Shown: positions 24,723 to 33,397 of the stretch, in pieces | Layout: each line of letters opens with the position of its first letter | Position numbering within the stretch: position 1 is the stretch's first letter | NCBI GenBank assembly: GCA_964612295.1 | Contig: CAZTDY010000007.1 | Span: 36,124-100,123 of the forward strand | Reading direction: 5' to 3' | From: CAYQJL01 sp964612295 | GTDB lineage: Bacteria; Eisenbacteria; RBG-16-71-46; CAIMUX01; WJJG01 | Length of the DNA: 64,000 bases | Position numbers and translations under genes: made by a program | Notes under the pieces: model-generated | Database searches by the model: none | What the model was told of the DNA's origin: nothing | Seen by the model: only the letters and a program-made list of their open reading frames with translations

Positions 24723-25202
24723 CTAGCTGGCTTTGGCAATCGTGCCCTCGGACTGATCCGGGAAGGGCACCACTGTCCGACTTAGGAGCGGCTGGCACAC
24801 CGAGAACGACGAACCGTAGATCACGTTCTGTTTGGCAAGCCGGGTTCTTGTATTCAGTATGATCGGTCCCTTGAGGTTTCCTGAGATGCGGCGGCCCTGG
24901 TCCCGAATGGTCACAATCACAAAGATCGCCACCGAATCCCCCTCGTCCAACCTCAAAGCATCCTCATCACTCGGGGAGAGGGTCAGATCGTAGGGCGCGG
25001 TGGTGAAATAGAAGGGATCTGCAACCGCAAAACAGACATCCGGGTCTTCGGTTGACAGGAACCAGAGGAACGGGCGGTACTCTTCGGCATCGATGAGCGC
25101 AAAGCTGCGCAGATCCTCGAAGCCGAGCAGGCCGTCCGGAAAGTGGACCAGCGCGCTATCCTCGACCTCGAGTTGTCCCCAATGCCTTGTGTCGACCTTC
25201 AT
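24723..25202 (-). CDS. fliW: Flagellar assembly factor FliW
   Basis: The 159-residue protein shows the FliW pattern: ALVHFPDGLLGFEDLRSFALID, PFLWFLSTEDPDVCFAVADPF, and the late segment GNLKGPIILNTRTRLAKQNVI. FliW binds either flagellin or CsrA; free FliW relieves CsrA repression of flagellin mRNA. The order flgL-fliW-csrA-flagellin matches Bacillus and other CsrA-FliW organisms. Confidence 0.96.
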   Translation of the reverse strand: MKVDTRHWGQLEVEDSALVHFPDGLLGFEDLRSFALIDAEEYRPFLWFLSTEDPDVCFAVADPFYFTTAPYDLTLSPSDEDALRLDEGDSVAIFVIVTIRDQGRRISGNLKGPIILNTRTRLAKQNVIYGSSFSVCQPLLSRTVVPFPDQSEGTIAKAS

Positions 25203-25215
25203 CCCTCCCCCTTCA

Positions 25216-26121
25216 CTACAGGAAGTTGACCAGGCTCAAGTTGAGCACTTCGACCGTCGCCGACAACGCGGCCTGAAGAATCGTCTGCTCAATCTGCAGA
25301 TCCATGGTCGCCTTCGCCATATCGAGGTCCTCGTGTTCCGAGCGCGTCGTCGTCAGTTGCAGTACTTCACGGTCCAACTGGTCGCTCAGGCTGTCCATGC
25401 GGGTCACGATGCCGCCGGTGGTCGCCAAGGCCAGATTGAGCCGGTCGGAATCCTCCTCAATCACGGTGAGAAGGGACCGGGCCGTCTCCGTATCATTGAC
25501 CTGGGCCGCATCGCGCAGGCTGACGAGATTTTGCACGAACTCAAGGTCCTCGCCAAACAGATCGGATCCTGTTTGGTTGATCGTGAGCAGAACATCCTTT
25601 CCGACCAGCCGCGAGATCTCGCCTTCGGTCCCGCGAACCGACTGGGCGACCGACGTGATCTTGCCGTCGGCGTCTCGGGTGGCCACAAATGGGTTCTGAT
25701 CCGTGAGATGCCCCCCGAAGATCCGGATACCCGCGTACTCGGTGTTCCCCAAGGACACAATCTGCTCCAGCATCTGATTGAGTTGGGCTTCCAGGGCAAT
25801 GGCCCCGGCCTCCCCGGTCGAATCGTCCGCGAGTTGCACCGCCACGGTCTGGGCTTCGATGGCCAGGTCGTTCAGGTCCAACAGGGCGGCTTCGCTCGAC
25901 GCCACGAAGAGCCGCGCCTCATCCAGGGCGCGCTGGTACTGCTCACTGGCCCGCAGCCCCGCACGGGCCGACATGGCGCGGGTCGATCCGATTGGATCAT
26001 CGGACGGCTTGTGAATCCGTTTGCCCGTCGCGATGTGGGCCTGCAGCTCTCCGATGTCACTCCAGGACTGCTGAAGCCCCATCAGGGATCTCTCAAATAT
26101 CAGGCGTGTGGTTACGCGCAT
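25216..26121 (-). CDS. flgL: Hook-filament junction protein FlgL
   Basis: The 301-residue flagellin-like protein has the FlgL start (MRVTTRLIFERSLMGLQQ, LQAHIATGKRIHKPSDDP) and the C-terminal flagellin fold (LSDQLDREVLQLTTTRSEHEDLDMAKATMDLQIEQTILQAAL). It includes FGGHLTDQNPF, the typical FlgL middle. It lies 48 nt after flgK. Confidence 0.95.
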   Translation of the reverse strand: MRVTTRLIFERSLMGLQQSWSDIGELQAHIATGKRIHKPSDDPIGSTRAMSARAGLRASEQYQRALDEARLFVASSEAALLDLNDLAIEAQTVAVQLADDSTGEAGAIALEAQLNQMLEQIVSLGNTEYAGIRIFGGHLTDQNPFVATRDADGKITSVAQSVRGTEGEISRLVGKDVLLTINQTGSDLFGEDLEFVQNLVSLRDAAQVNDTETARSLLTVIEEDSDRLNLALATTGGIVTRMDSLSDQLDREVLQLTTTRSEHEDLDMAKATMDLQIEQTILQAALSATVEVLNLSLVNFL

Positions 26122-26169
26122 ATCGTTCAGCCTCTAGTCGATCCTAAGAAACAGGCCGATGCGGCCCGC

Positions 26170-27525
26170 TTATATGTTCGTCAAGGTCTCCATCAGGTCG
26201 CTGGCGACTTCGAATAGCCGCACCGCTGCGATGTAAGCCTGCTGGGTCTGGATCATGTTGGCCATCTCTTCATCGAGCGAAACGCCCCCATCCTGTTCAC
26301 GCCGTTCCTCGAGGGCCCGCGTGGTCAACGAGAGCGTCTCTTCCTGGATCTGGGCTTCGCGGCTCACGACGCCCACGCGGCCGACCACGCTGTTCCAGTA
26401 CTCGATGGGGGATGCCGTTCCGTCGGTCAATACCGGTGCGTCCCGCATCTGGGCGAGCGCCAGGGCGATGTCGTTGTCACCCGCCAAACCGGAGGTGGAG
26501 GTGTTGATCGCATTCAGGTTCTCGGCGACATCCGCGCTGAGCGCCATGGAGGCCGCATCCGTGCCGCTGAAGAAGTCGGCCCGTGATGGTCCGCTGCGGT
26601 GCACGGCGTTGATGTTCTCGATCAGGGACTTTGCCAGCGTGTCGACCTGGGTCATGAAGTCGGGCAGCGTCTCGTCGTGGAGTTCGAAGAGCGCGCCGAG
26701 GGAACCTTTGTCGATCTCCACCGTGGCACCGGTGCTGATTCGGATGCCGAAGGTCGATTCGGTCTCGCTGATTTCGGTCCGGACCAGCTCCAGCGGGCGG
26801 AAGGTCGTCTCATCCAGCAGCCGCTTGCCGTTGACGCGCAGATAGAACTCACCGCTCTCCTTTTCCCCGTAGGAGATCTCGGCCACCTGGGCGAGCTGAT
26901 CGAGGAGCGCATCGCGGCGATCCTCCAAGTCTCGGGCGCCAAGGCCGCGCATCCCTGACGCGCGGATACTGGTCGTGATGGCCTGGATCTCGGAGAGCGT
27001 GAGATTGAACTGCTCAACCTCGATTTGCAGCTGCGACTGAATCTCCGACTGCATGCGATCGACCTGACGCGCCATCGCGCCGAATCGGTCGGCCAAGATG
27101 CGGCCCTGTTCCCGGACGGTCGCCCGGCGGGTGGCCGCCGAAGGATCGCCGCCCAGATCGGCCCAGGCGGTGAAGAAGCTGTCCATCGCCGCGCCCAAGC
27201 CGGCATCGGAGGGCTCGGCCAGCATCTGTTCGAGGCGCTCGAGTTCCCCCGTGCGCGTCGCCCAGCGACTGTGGAGCGACGTCTCGTTGCGGAGCTCGTT
27301 GTCTAAGGCGGCATCCCGCTTGCGCTGAATGCTGTCGAAGGCGACCCCATTGCCGAACGAGAGGCCTCCGTAGGAAGACGCCTTCACTGCGCTCAGATGC
27401 GGGATCTGCCGCGTGTAGCCCGGCGTATTGGCATTGGCGATGTTGTGCCCCACGACCGTGAGTACGGCCTGCTGCGCATTCATCGCTCGACGCGCAATGT
27501 CCAGGGTGTGAGAGAGCCCCTGCAT
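26170..27525 (-). CDS. flgK: Hook-filament junction protein FlgK
   Basis: The 451-residue protein starts MQGLSHTLDIARRAMNAQQ then VVGHNIANANTPGYTRQ, the axial-protein signature of FlgK, and ends with the FlgK C-terminal helix SLDEEMANMIQTQQAYIAAVRLFEVASDLMETL. I chose the ATG at 27525 with AGGGGG upstream because an earlier in-frame Met would read into flgN. It is 10 nt after the flgN stop. Confidence 0.95.
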   Translation of the reverse strand: MQGLSHTLDIARRAMNAQQAVLTVVGHNIANANTPGYTRQIPHLSAVKASSYGGLSFGNGVAFDSIQRKRDAALDNELRNETSLHSRWATRTGELERLEQMLAEPSDAGLGAAMDSFFTAWADLGGDPSAATRRATVREQGRILADRFGAMARQVDRMQSEIQSQLQIEVEQFNLTLSEIQAITTSIRASGMRGLGARDLEDRRDALLDQLAQVAEISYGEKESGEFYLRVNGKRLLDETTFRPLELVRTEISETESTFGIRISTGATVEIDKGSLGALFELHDETLPDFMTQVDTLAKSLIENINAVHRSGPSRADFFSGTDAASMALSADVAENLNAINTSTSGLAGDNDIALALAQMRDAPVLTDGTASPIEYWNSVVGRVGVVSREAQIQEETLSLTTRALEERREQDGGVSLDEEMANMIQTQQAYIAAVRLFEVASDLMETLTNI

Positions 27526-27535
27526 ACCGTGCCCC

Positions 27536-28039
27536 CTACCCGCGCTTGTCCACCAGCGTGTGGCCGGCGGTTTTGTCGGGCTTGAGCTCACCGGCCGATC
27601 CGTAGCCGGCTTGCACGGCGGGGGGCTCGAGCAGGATCCGGGCTTCGTTCTGATTCCACTCGGCCAGACGTTTGATCAGATGGCGATTGATGGTGGCCGC
27701 GCGCGCCGTCCGGCGGGCGGTCTGCATGATCGAGGAGAGCTGCTCGCGCAGGTCCGCGTCACGCTGGATTTGCGGCTGATCCGCGAGCCGCTTGAGATTG
27801 AATGGCTCCTCCGGGGCAAGATAGCCCCAGGTACGCGCCGATTCAGCGGCAGCACGCTCATGCCGGCGAAGTTCCAGAATGAGCGCTTCCATCTCCTGCA
27901 CCCCGGTCCGGATGTCCGCGTGTTCGCGCTGAATCAGCGCTTCCCGCAGCCCCATCGACGTGGCGTAGAGACCTTCGTAGAGCTTCTCTTGCTCGCGCAA
28001 AAGGTCGGCGAGCAGGTGGTCCCGTTCCTTGGGATTCAT
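27536..28039 (-). CDS. flgN: FlgK/FlgL export chaperone FlgN
   Basis: The protein is about 167 residues and helical, with LLREQEKLYEGLYATSMGLREALIQRE and QEMEALILELRRHERAAAE, matching the FlgN pattern. It precedes flgK as usual. The ATG at 28039 is 11 nt after GGAGG; a GTG two codons upstream at 28045 has better spacing and could be the real start. Confidence 0.8.
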   Translation of the reverse strand: MNPKERDHLLADLLREQEKLYEGLYATSMGLREALIQREHADIRTGVQEMEALILELRRHERAAAESARTWGYLAPEEPFNLKRLADQPQIQRDADLREQLSSIMQTARRTARAATINRHLIKRLAEWNQNEARILLEPPAVQAGYGSAGELKPDKTAGHTLVDKRG

Positions 28040-28077
28040 TGGCACAGCATCCTCCTTGTGCACAGTGTCCAGTTCTT

Positions 28078-28085
28078 GGATCGGC
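28078..28085 (-). promoter_or_regulatory. Sigma-28-like -10 candidate of flgN-flgK-flgL-fliW-csrA
   Basis: GCCGATCC on the minus strand matches the sigma-28 -10 GCCGATAA at six of eight positions and lies about 39 nt before the flgN start. The -35 region is poor (TTCA or TCAG instead of TAAA). Confidence 0.35.
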
Positions 28086-28182
28086 GCACCGCGAGGAGAA
28101 CTGAATCAATGCTGAGGTTCGAATCGGTAGGAAATTGAGACGGGTCCGGGCACCCCAAGGGTCGGGAGGGGGCCCCTCCACC

Positions 28183-29148
28183 CTACTCGGCCGGCCCGGA
28201 CCCGCTATCCTGCGGCCAGAGCTGGTCATAGGCTTCCTTGAACTCCATGACCTTCTGGACATAGGTGCGGGTCTCGGGATAGGGAGGGATGCCCGCGTAG
28301 GATTCGACGCGGGAAGGCCCGGCGTTGTAGGCGGCCAGGGCCAGGCGCGGGTCTTCGAAACGGCGCATGAGGGCGCTCAGGTAGCGGGCGCCGCCGTCCA
28401 CATTCTGACGCGGGTTGAGACTGTCGGCCACCCCCAGGGAAGAGGCGGTCGCGGGCATCAGTTGCATCAAACCCTGTGCTCCCGCACTTGAGACAGCATC
28501 GGCCCGACCTCCCGACTCCTGACTGATGACGGCCCGCAGCCAATTGGCGCCCAAACCGGTCTCCTGTGCGGCGTGCTGGATGATCCGATCCAAGGGGCGC
28601 AAACGATCAACTTGCGGCTTGAGCTGGAGGGGAACGGAGGCCGAGGCGTCTTGCGCACCCGCAGCGGCCACATCCGTCTGGAACGGCCTGCGCGCGCGAA
28701 TGCCCACGATGTGATCCTGCGGGCCCAGGTCACGGATCGATGAAACCGAACTCCCCGCCTGAAGGGGCACCCCGGCGCTCGAGGAGCCGCTGTGCAGCGC
28801 AGCCAGGGCTGGCGCGACGAGAGGCTCCATGCCTGCCGGCCCACCCTGCGCTCCCCCGGTCTCGGGGAGCATCGAGGGGAGCAGTTCAATCGACTGCGCG
28901 AGCAGCTCGCTCAGATGTGACTTCCAGAAACTCGCGTACATGTCACCGGGGGCGCCTTTTGGGACGAACCCCGATTCGCGCAGACTCTCTTCGAGGGGTT
29001 TGAGAAGCTCGCCCATGAGCAGGGCTTCGAACGCGTTCTGTACCGCCTCGGGATTCGAGGATCGCGACCCACCCAACGAGGCCGGCAGCCCGGTCACGCC
29101 AGGGGAACCTCCCAGTGGCAATGGGCTCTGGGTCGCGTTCAATGCCAT
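28183..29148 (-). CDS. flgJ: FlgJ-type rod-assembly protein fused to a lytic transglycosylase (SLT) domain
   Basis: The 321-residue protein has an N-terminal rod-binding domain (about 35-90, FEALLMGELLKPLEESL, MYASFWKSHLSELLAQS), a variable linker, and a Slt70-type domain (about 183-315) with the catalytic E211 in ISQESGG and GLMQLMPATASSLGV, AYNAGP. It caps the growing rod and opens a hole in peptidoglycan. Enteric FlgJ uses a glucosaminidase domain instead; SLT fusions occur in other phyla. It follows flgI and precedes flgN. Confidence 0.92.
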   Translation of the reverse strand: MALNATQSPLPLGGSPGVTGLPASLGGSRSSNPEAVQNAFEALLMGELLKPLEESLRESGFVPKGAPGDMYASFWKSHLSELLAQSIELLPSMLPETGGAQGGPAGMEPLVAPALAALHSGSSSAGVPLQAGSSVSSIRDLGPQDHIVGIRARRPFQTDVAAAGAQDASASVPLQLKPQVDRLRPLDRIIQHAAQETGLGANWLRAVISQESGGRADAVSSAGAQGLMQLMPATASSLGVADSLNPRQNVDGGARYLSALMRRFEDPRLALAAYNAGPSRVESYAGIPPYPETRTYVQKVMEFKEAYDQLWPQDSGSGPAE

Positions 29149-29174
29149 CTCTTCTCACCTCAGCGGAGCGGATG

Positions 29175-29204
29175 GGGGGACCCCGTGTAGGGCCGGGGTC
29201 CCCC
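29175..29204 (-). other. Perfect 11-bp stem-loop between flgI and flgJ
   Basis: GGGGGACCCCG (29175-29185) pairs fully with CGGGGTCCCCC (29194-29204) around an 8-nt loop. It lies between two genes that should share a transcript and has no T run, so it looks more like an RNA processing or stability element than a terminator. Confidence 0.55.
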
Positions 29205-29298
29205 GGGTACGGAAGCCCGCGCGCCGGTAGACGACTATCCTCCGGATATCCCCCTACCCCCGGCAGACCACATCCTGGGTGGCCAGCCGGTCGCAGCC

Positions 29299-30441
29299 TC
29301 AGAGCACCACCAATTCAGCTTGCAGGGCACCTGCTTCCTTGATCGCCTGGAAAATCGCTATCATGTCGCGCGAGGTGACGCCCATCACGTTCAAGGCTCG
29401 CGCGATCTCATTCAAAGTCGTCCCCTGACTGAGGACGGTAAACTGGCCGCCTCCGGACTGCACACCGACGTCCGAGCTCTGCACGATGGCGGTCGCGCCT
29501 CCCGAGAATGCCGGGGGTTGCGAGACACCCGTGAACCCGTCGACGCGGATGTTCAGGTTGCCGTGGGCGATCGCCACCGGTTGGATGACGATCTCACCGC
29601 CGGCGACGATCGTTCCGGTGCGCTCGTTGATCACCACCCGGGCCGGAACCACCGGCACGACCGACAGATCTTCGATCTGGGCGAGAAAACGCATCGCGCC
29701 TTCGCGGGTGGTATCGGGGCTACTGACCAGGATGGTCCCCGCGTCGAGCAGTTCGGCGGTTGTGTCGCCAAGCCGATCGCGAATCGCATCGGCCACCCGG
29801 CTGGCGGTGGTGAAGTCGGGTTCGTTCAGGATCAGTTCGAAGCGTCCTCCGCGGGTGAACTCGACGGTCACCTCACGCTCGACCGTCGCCCCGTTGGGAA
29901 TCCGGGCCACGGTCAAGTGGTTGGTCGTCTCCTTCGTACCGCCCGCACCCTCGGCGCCGAATCCGCCCAGAGACAGTGGCCCTTGGGCCACCGCGTAGAC
30001 GCGGCTGTCCGCGGCGCGCAGCGGAGTCTGAATCAACATCCCTCCCTTGAGGCTCTTCGCATCGCCCAAGGAGGAGACGACGACGTCGACCGTGGACCCC
30101 TCGCGCGCGAAGGCGGGCAGGGTCGCGGTGACCAGGACCGCGGCGACGTTCTTTACGCTCATGTCTTCCGGGCGCACCGTGACGCCCATGGCCTCGAGCA
30201 TCGTGCTCATCGACCGCAGCGTGAAGCCGGTCCCGCTCTTGTCACCGGTCCCATCCAGCCCCACGACCAATCCGTAGCCGACGAGCTGATTGTCACGCAC
30301 CCCCTGGATATTCGCGAGATCGCGAATCCTCGAGGGGGCCGTGGCGCCGGCGGCCGGCGTCAAGACAAAGAGCAGTGATCCCAGAAGCGCCGCACTCCCC
30401 AGGAGCCGGCCCATGCGCGAGGTTCGATTCCGTGTGCTCAT
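29299..30441 (-). CDS. flgI: Flagellar P-ring protein FlgI
   Basis: The 380-residue protein has a signal peptide (SAALLGSLLFVLTPAAGA) and the FlgI core RIRDLANIQGVRDNQLVGYGLVVGL then GTGDKSGTGFTLRSM. It ends LNEIARALNVMGVTSRDMIAIFQAIKEAGALQAELVVL, the usual FlgI end. It forms the periplasmic bushing round the rod. I chose the ATG at 30441 with GGAAGG upstream rather than the Met six codons earlier. Confidence 0.96.
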   Translation of the reverse strand: MSTRNRTSRMGRLLGSAALLGSLLFVLTPAAGATAPSRIRDLANIQGVRDNQLVGYGLVVGLDGTGDKSGTGFTLRSMSTMLEAMGVTVRPEDMSVKNVAAVLVTATLPAFAREGSTVDVVVSSLGDAKSLKGGMLIQTPLRAADSRVYAVAQGPLSLGGFGAEGAGGTKETTNHLTVARIPNGATVEREVTVEFTRGGRFELILNEPDFTTASRVADAIRDRLGDTTAELLDAGTILVSSPDTTREGAMRFLAQIEDLSVVPVVPARVVINERTGTIVAGGEIVIQPVAIAHGNLNIRVDGFTGVSQPPAFSGGATAIVQSSDVGVQSGGGQFTVLSQGTTLNEIARALNVMGVTSRDMIAIFQAIKEAGALQAELVVL

Positions 30442-30495
30442 TTCGAAGTCCTTCCGCATCTCCCCTACCGAGACGGGATGCCTCTCCTATTCTTC

Positions 30496-31107
30496 CTAGA
30501 AGATCAGATCCAGAATCCGGGCGATCAGTCCCTGGCGCCCGGCGTTCTTGTTCGGTCCGCTCCCCGTGTAGGCGATCGCCGCCTCCGACAGGTAGGTCGA
30601 GAGCACGGTATTGTCGGCCGCGATATCCGCGGGCCGGATCACACCGCGCAGCGTGATCTCATCGACGTCCTCATTGATCTTGACCATCCGGCTGCCCTCG
30701 ACAACGAGGTTGCCGTTGGGGCGGATTTCGACGATCTCGGCCGTGATCCGGGCATTCATCTTTCCGGACTGCGTCGTCTGCCCCTTGCCCTGGTGTTCCT
30801 TCGAGTAGTCCATCTTGGCGCCGAAGAGCCGGATGAAATCAAGCTGTCCCGATCCCGTGCCGGAGAAGTCCGACGAGGTCTCCTTGGTCAACTTCGACTG
30901 GCTCTGACTCGAGGCCGAGGCATCTTCGACGATGATCACCGTCACGATGTCACCGACCTGCCGGGCCTTGTGGTTGGAGAAGAGGTTGACCGACTCGTCG
31001 TCCCACATCGACTCGGCCTCGCAGGTGGCCGCCGATCCAATCAGCAGGACCGCAGTGGACAACCAGAGGATCAGCTGACCTGCTCGGGGATAGGTGGGGT
31101 TTCTCAT
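30496..31107 (-). CDS. flgH: Flagellar L-ring protein FlgH
   Basis: The 203-residue protein has a membrane-spanning signal (LILWLSTAVLLIGSAATC) and the FlgH core (DDESVNLFSNHKARQVGDIVTVII, FSGTGSGQLDF, GNLVVEGSRMVKINED, LRGVIRPADIAADNTVLS). FlgH is normally a lipoprotein. Here the Cys is preceded by AAT, an imperfect lipobox, so lipidation is uncertain. The start overlaps flgA by ATGA. Confidence 0.95.
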   Translation of the reverse strand: MRNPTYPRAGQLILWLSTAVLLIGSAATCEAESMWDDESVNLFSNHKARQVGDIVTVIIVEDASASSQSQSKLTKETSSDFSGTGSGQLDFIRLFGAKMDYSKEHQGKGQTTQSGKMNARITAEIVEIRPNGNLVVEGSRMVKINEDVDEITLRGVIRPADIAADNTVLSTYLSEAAIAYTGSGPNKNAGRQGLIARILDLIF

Positions 31108-31820
31108 GGCAATGTCACCTCGACTTCCTTTTCGCCGCATATCGTCCCTTGGCAAACCCGGCGACCATCAAGCGGCCGGACCCGGATTTCCTCTCCGAGC
31201 CCACCGTTCTCGAGCGCTTCGGCCCGGGTTGCGATCGTCAGGCCGTCGCTTTGGTATCTCAGCCGAACGGTCGTGCCCCGTTCGATCAGATAGGGTTCCC
31301 GCAAGGCATCCGCGGTGAGAATCTCCCCCCCGCGAACCGCCTGTTTCACACAGAGCCCCGCGGGCGAGGTCGGCAGCAGAATTGCCCCGAGCGAATGGGT
31401 GTGATTCATCCAGCGGCGCTCGACATCGGCGGAGGCCAGCCGATGGCCGGCCCGAAACGGCTTCAACGCAACCCAGACGCTGTCGGCCCATTCGAGATCG
31501 ACCGGCAGCAGGTAGGCGCGCGGCTTGGGGCCGTCCACCTTGAGCTGGAACCAGTTCTTGCCGCCCTTCAAGGTCACGGGGATCGACAGCTGGAGAGGCC
31601 CTGCGGCCCCGCTCGCAAAGGGATGCGGTCGGGCGAAGCGCCACCGGGGCGTACGCTCGGGGAACGCGGAGGCGAGACACGTCGCCACCGCCTCCTCCAG
31701 TTCGGCAACAGAATTCACGCGAGGGCCTTCGCGCAGCTCGGCGGCCTCACCGGCAGCGGCAAAGCACAGGCCGGCAGCCACGAGGCTCAAGATCAGCCAC
31801 AATGCACGACTCAGTCTCAC
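31104..31820 (-). CDS. flgA: Flagella basal-body P-ring formation protein FlgA
   Basis: The 238-residue protein has a signal peptide (LWLILSLVAAGLCFAAAGEA) and a C-terminal SAF/FlgA region (LKPFRAGHRLASADVERR, GGEILTADALREPYLIERGTTVRLRYQSDGLTIATRAEALENG). It is the periplasmic chaperone of FlgI. The start codon is GTG with AGGAAG 4 nt upstream. Confidence 0.92.
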   Translation of the reverse strand: MRLSRALWLILSLVAAGLCFAAAGEAAELREGPRVNSVAELEEAVATCLASAFPERTPRWRFARPHPFASGAAGPLQLSIPVTLKGGKNWFQLKVDGPKPRAYLLPVDLEWADSVWVALKPFRAGHRLASADVERRWMNHTHSLGAILLPTSPAGLCVKQAVRGGEILTADALREPYLIERGTTVRLRYQSDGLTIATRAEALENGGLGEEIRVRPLDGRRVCQGTICGEKEVEVTLP

Positions 31821-31862
31821 GCTCTTCCTACCCTTCCTTTTCAGCCCCGACCACCCGGATCG

Positions 31863-32648
31863 CTATCGTTTCAGGTTGCTCACCAAGCCGAGCAGATCAT
31901 CCGCGCTGCGGATGGCCTTCGAATTGATCTCGAAGGCCCGCTGCGCGACGATCATGTTGATCATCTCTTCGACCACGCTGACATTCGATCGCTCCAGCGC
32001 GCCCTGATTGACCGTTCCGATCCCGAGTTCGCCGGGAGCCCCGAGAATCGGGGTGCCGCTCGCCGGACTCTGGCGCACCAGGTTTCCGCCGGTCGCTTCG
32101 AGACCGGCCGGGTTGACGAACCGGGCGAGCAGGAGCTGTCCCAGATCGGTGACCGACTCGCTTCCGGCCTGCCGGACGAACACCTGGCCCTGGCCGTTGA
32201 TCAGAACCGATTCCGTATCCTCGGGAACAGCGACCTCGGGGAGCATGGCGTACCCGCGCGAGTTCACGAGACGGCCTTCGCTGTCGATGCGGAAGGAACC
32301 ATCGCGCGTGTAGCCGGTCGTTCCGTCCGGCATCTGGATCTGGAAGAAGCCGTCCCCTTCGATCGCCACATCGAGCGGATTGCCGGTCACGTCACTGTCG
32401 CCCTGGGAGTAGATCTTCGCCGCGGCAACCAACTTCGTTCCGTGTCCGACCTGCAGCGGCGTGGGGGCCGCACCCTGCGCCTCCACGCCCCCGGCGGGCT
32501 TCAGGGTTTGATAGAGGAGATCCTCGAACTCCGCCCGGCCCTTCTTGAAGCCGGTCGTGTTGACGTTCGCGAGGTTGTGCGCCACCAGATCAATGTAGAG
32601 CTGCTGGGCGCTCATGCCGGAAGCGGCTGTGCGTAGGGCCCGGAGCAT
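31863..32648 (-). CDS. flgG: Flagellar distal rod protein FlgG
   Basis: The 261-residue protein starts MLRALRTAASGMSAQQLYID then LVAHNLANVNTTGFKKGRAEF and ends with VSVVEEMINMIVAQRAFEINSKAIRSADDLLG, all hallmark FlgG segments. Length is normal. It lies between flgF and flgA. Confidence 0.98.
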   Translation of the reverse strand: MLRALRTAASGMSAQQLYIDLVAHNLANVNTTGFKKGRAEFEDLLYQTLKPAGGVEAQGAAPTPLQVGHGTKLVAAAKIYSQGDSDVTGNPLDVAIEGDGFFQIQMPDGTTGYTRDGSFRIDSEGRLVNSRGYAMLPEVAVPEDTESVLINGQGQVFVRQAGSESVTDLGQLLLARFVNPAGLEATGGNLVRQSPASGTPILGAPGELGIGTVNQGALERSNVSVVEEMINMIVAQRAFEINSKAIRSADDLLGLVSNLKR

Positions 32649-32680
32649 ATCCTTCTCCTTGTTCAGGCCGACCGATCAGA

Positions 32681-33397
32681 TCAGGCGCGCACCCAGGACA
32701 ACAGGTTTCCCAGACTCTCGTCCTGAGCCTGCAGCGCCTTCTGGTTCATTTCGAAATGCCGAAGCAGGGTGATCATGTCCACCATGGCCTGCACCGGCTC
32801 AACGTTGGCTCCCTCCAGGACACCTTGAAGGACGCGGGCTTCGGTTGCCGGCACGAGCTCGCCCGGGGCCTTCATCAATCCCCCGCCGACGTGCTCGAGC
32901 GTTTGCCCCTCATCCACGCCCACAATGCGCAGACGCCCGACGGTCGCGTCGCCGCTCTGGATTTCGCCCGCGGTATTGATGGTGATGGGTTGATCGGTGG
33001 GCAGGGTGAGCGCGCCCCCCTCGCTCTGAACCGGAAAGCCCTGGGCGGTGATCAGGCTGCCGTCCTCCGCCAATCGGAACTGCCCGCCTCGCGTGAGGCG
33101 CTCTCCGCCGGGGGCCTGCACCACAAAGAAACCATCGCCTTGAATGGCGACGTCGAGGGGACGCTCGGTGACCTCGTAGGCGCCCGCGGTGGCATCGAGA
33201 TGGGTCGTCATCTCGGGGGCCGACGCCATCATCGTGTCCAGGTTCTTGACCTGGAGCGATCCGGCGATTTGTTGGAAGGCCACCCGGTCCTGGCGGAAGC
33301 CGGCCGTATTGGCGTTGGCCAGATTATTGGCCAGGACAGAGTGCATCGCCAGCGCAGGGCGCATGGCCCCCGCGCTCGTCAAGATACCCTTGACCAT
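32681..33397 (-). CDS. flgF: Flagellar proximal rod protein FlgF
   Basis: The 238-residue rod protein has HSVLANNLANANTAGFRQDRVAF and GDGFFVVQAPGGERLTRGGQF, and ends VEPVQAMVDMITLLRHFEMNQKALQAQDE, which fits FlgF better than FlgG. It heads the flgF-G-A-H-I-J operon behind a sigma-54 promoter. Confidence 0.92.
   Translation of the reverse strand: MVKGILTSAGAMRPALAMHSVLANNLANANTAGFRQDRVAFQQIAGSLQVKNLDTMMASAPEMTTHLDATAGAYEVTERPLDVAIQGDGFFVVQAPGGERLTRGGQFRLAEDGSLITAQGFPVQSEGGALTLPTDQPITINTAGEIQSGDATVGRLRIVGVDEGQTLEHVGGGLMKAPGELVPATEARVLQGVLEGANVEPVQAMVDMITLLRHFEMNQKALQAQDESLGNLLSWVRA

Noticed and set aside
29205..29218. GGGTACGGAAGCCC, resembling the CsrA hairpins
   Set aside because: It lies on the plus strand, while flgI-flgJ are transcribed from the minus strand, and its stem is imperfect.
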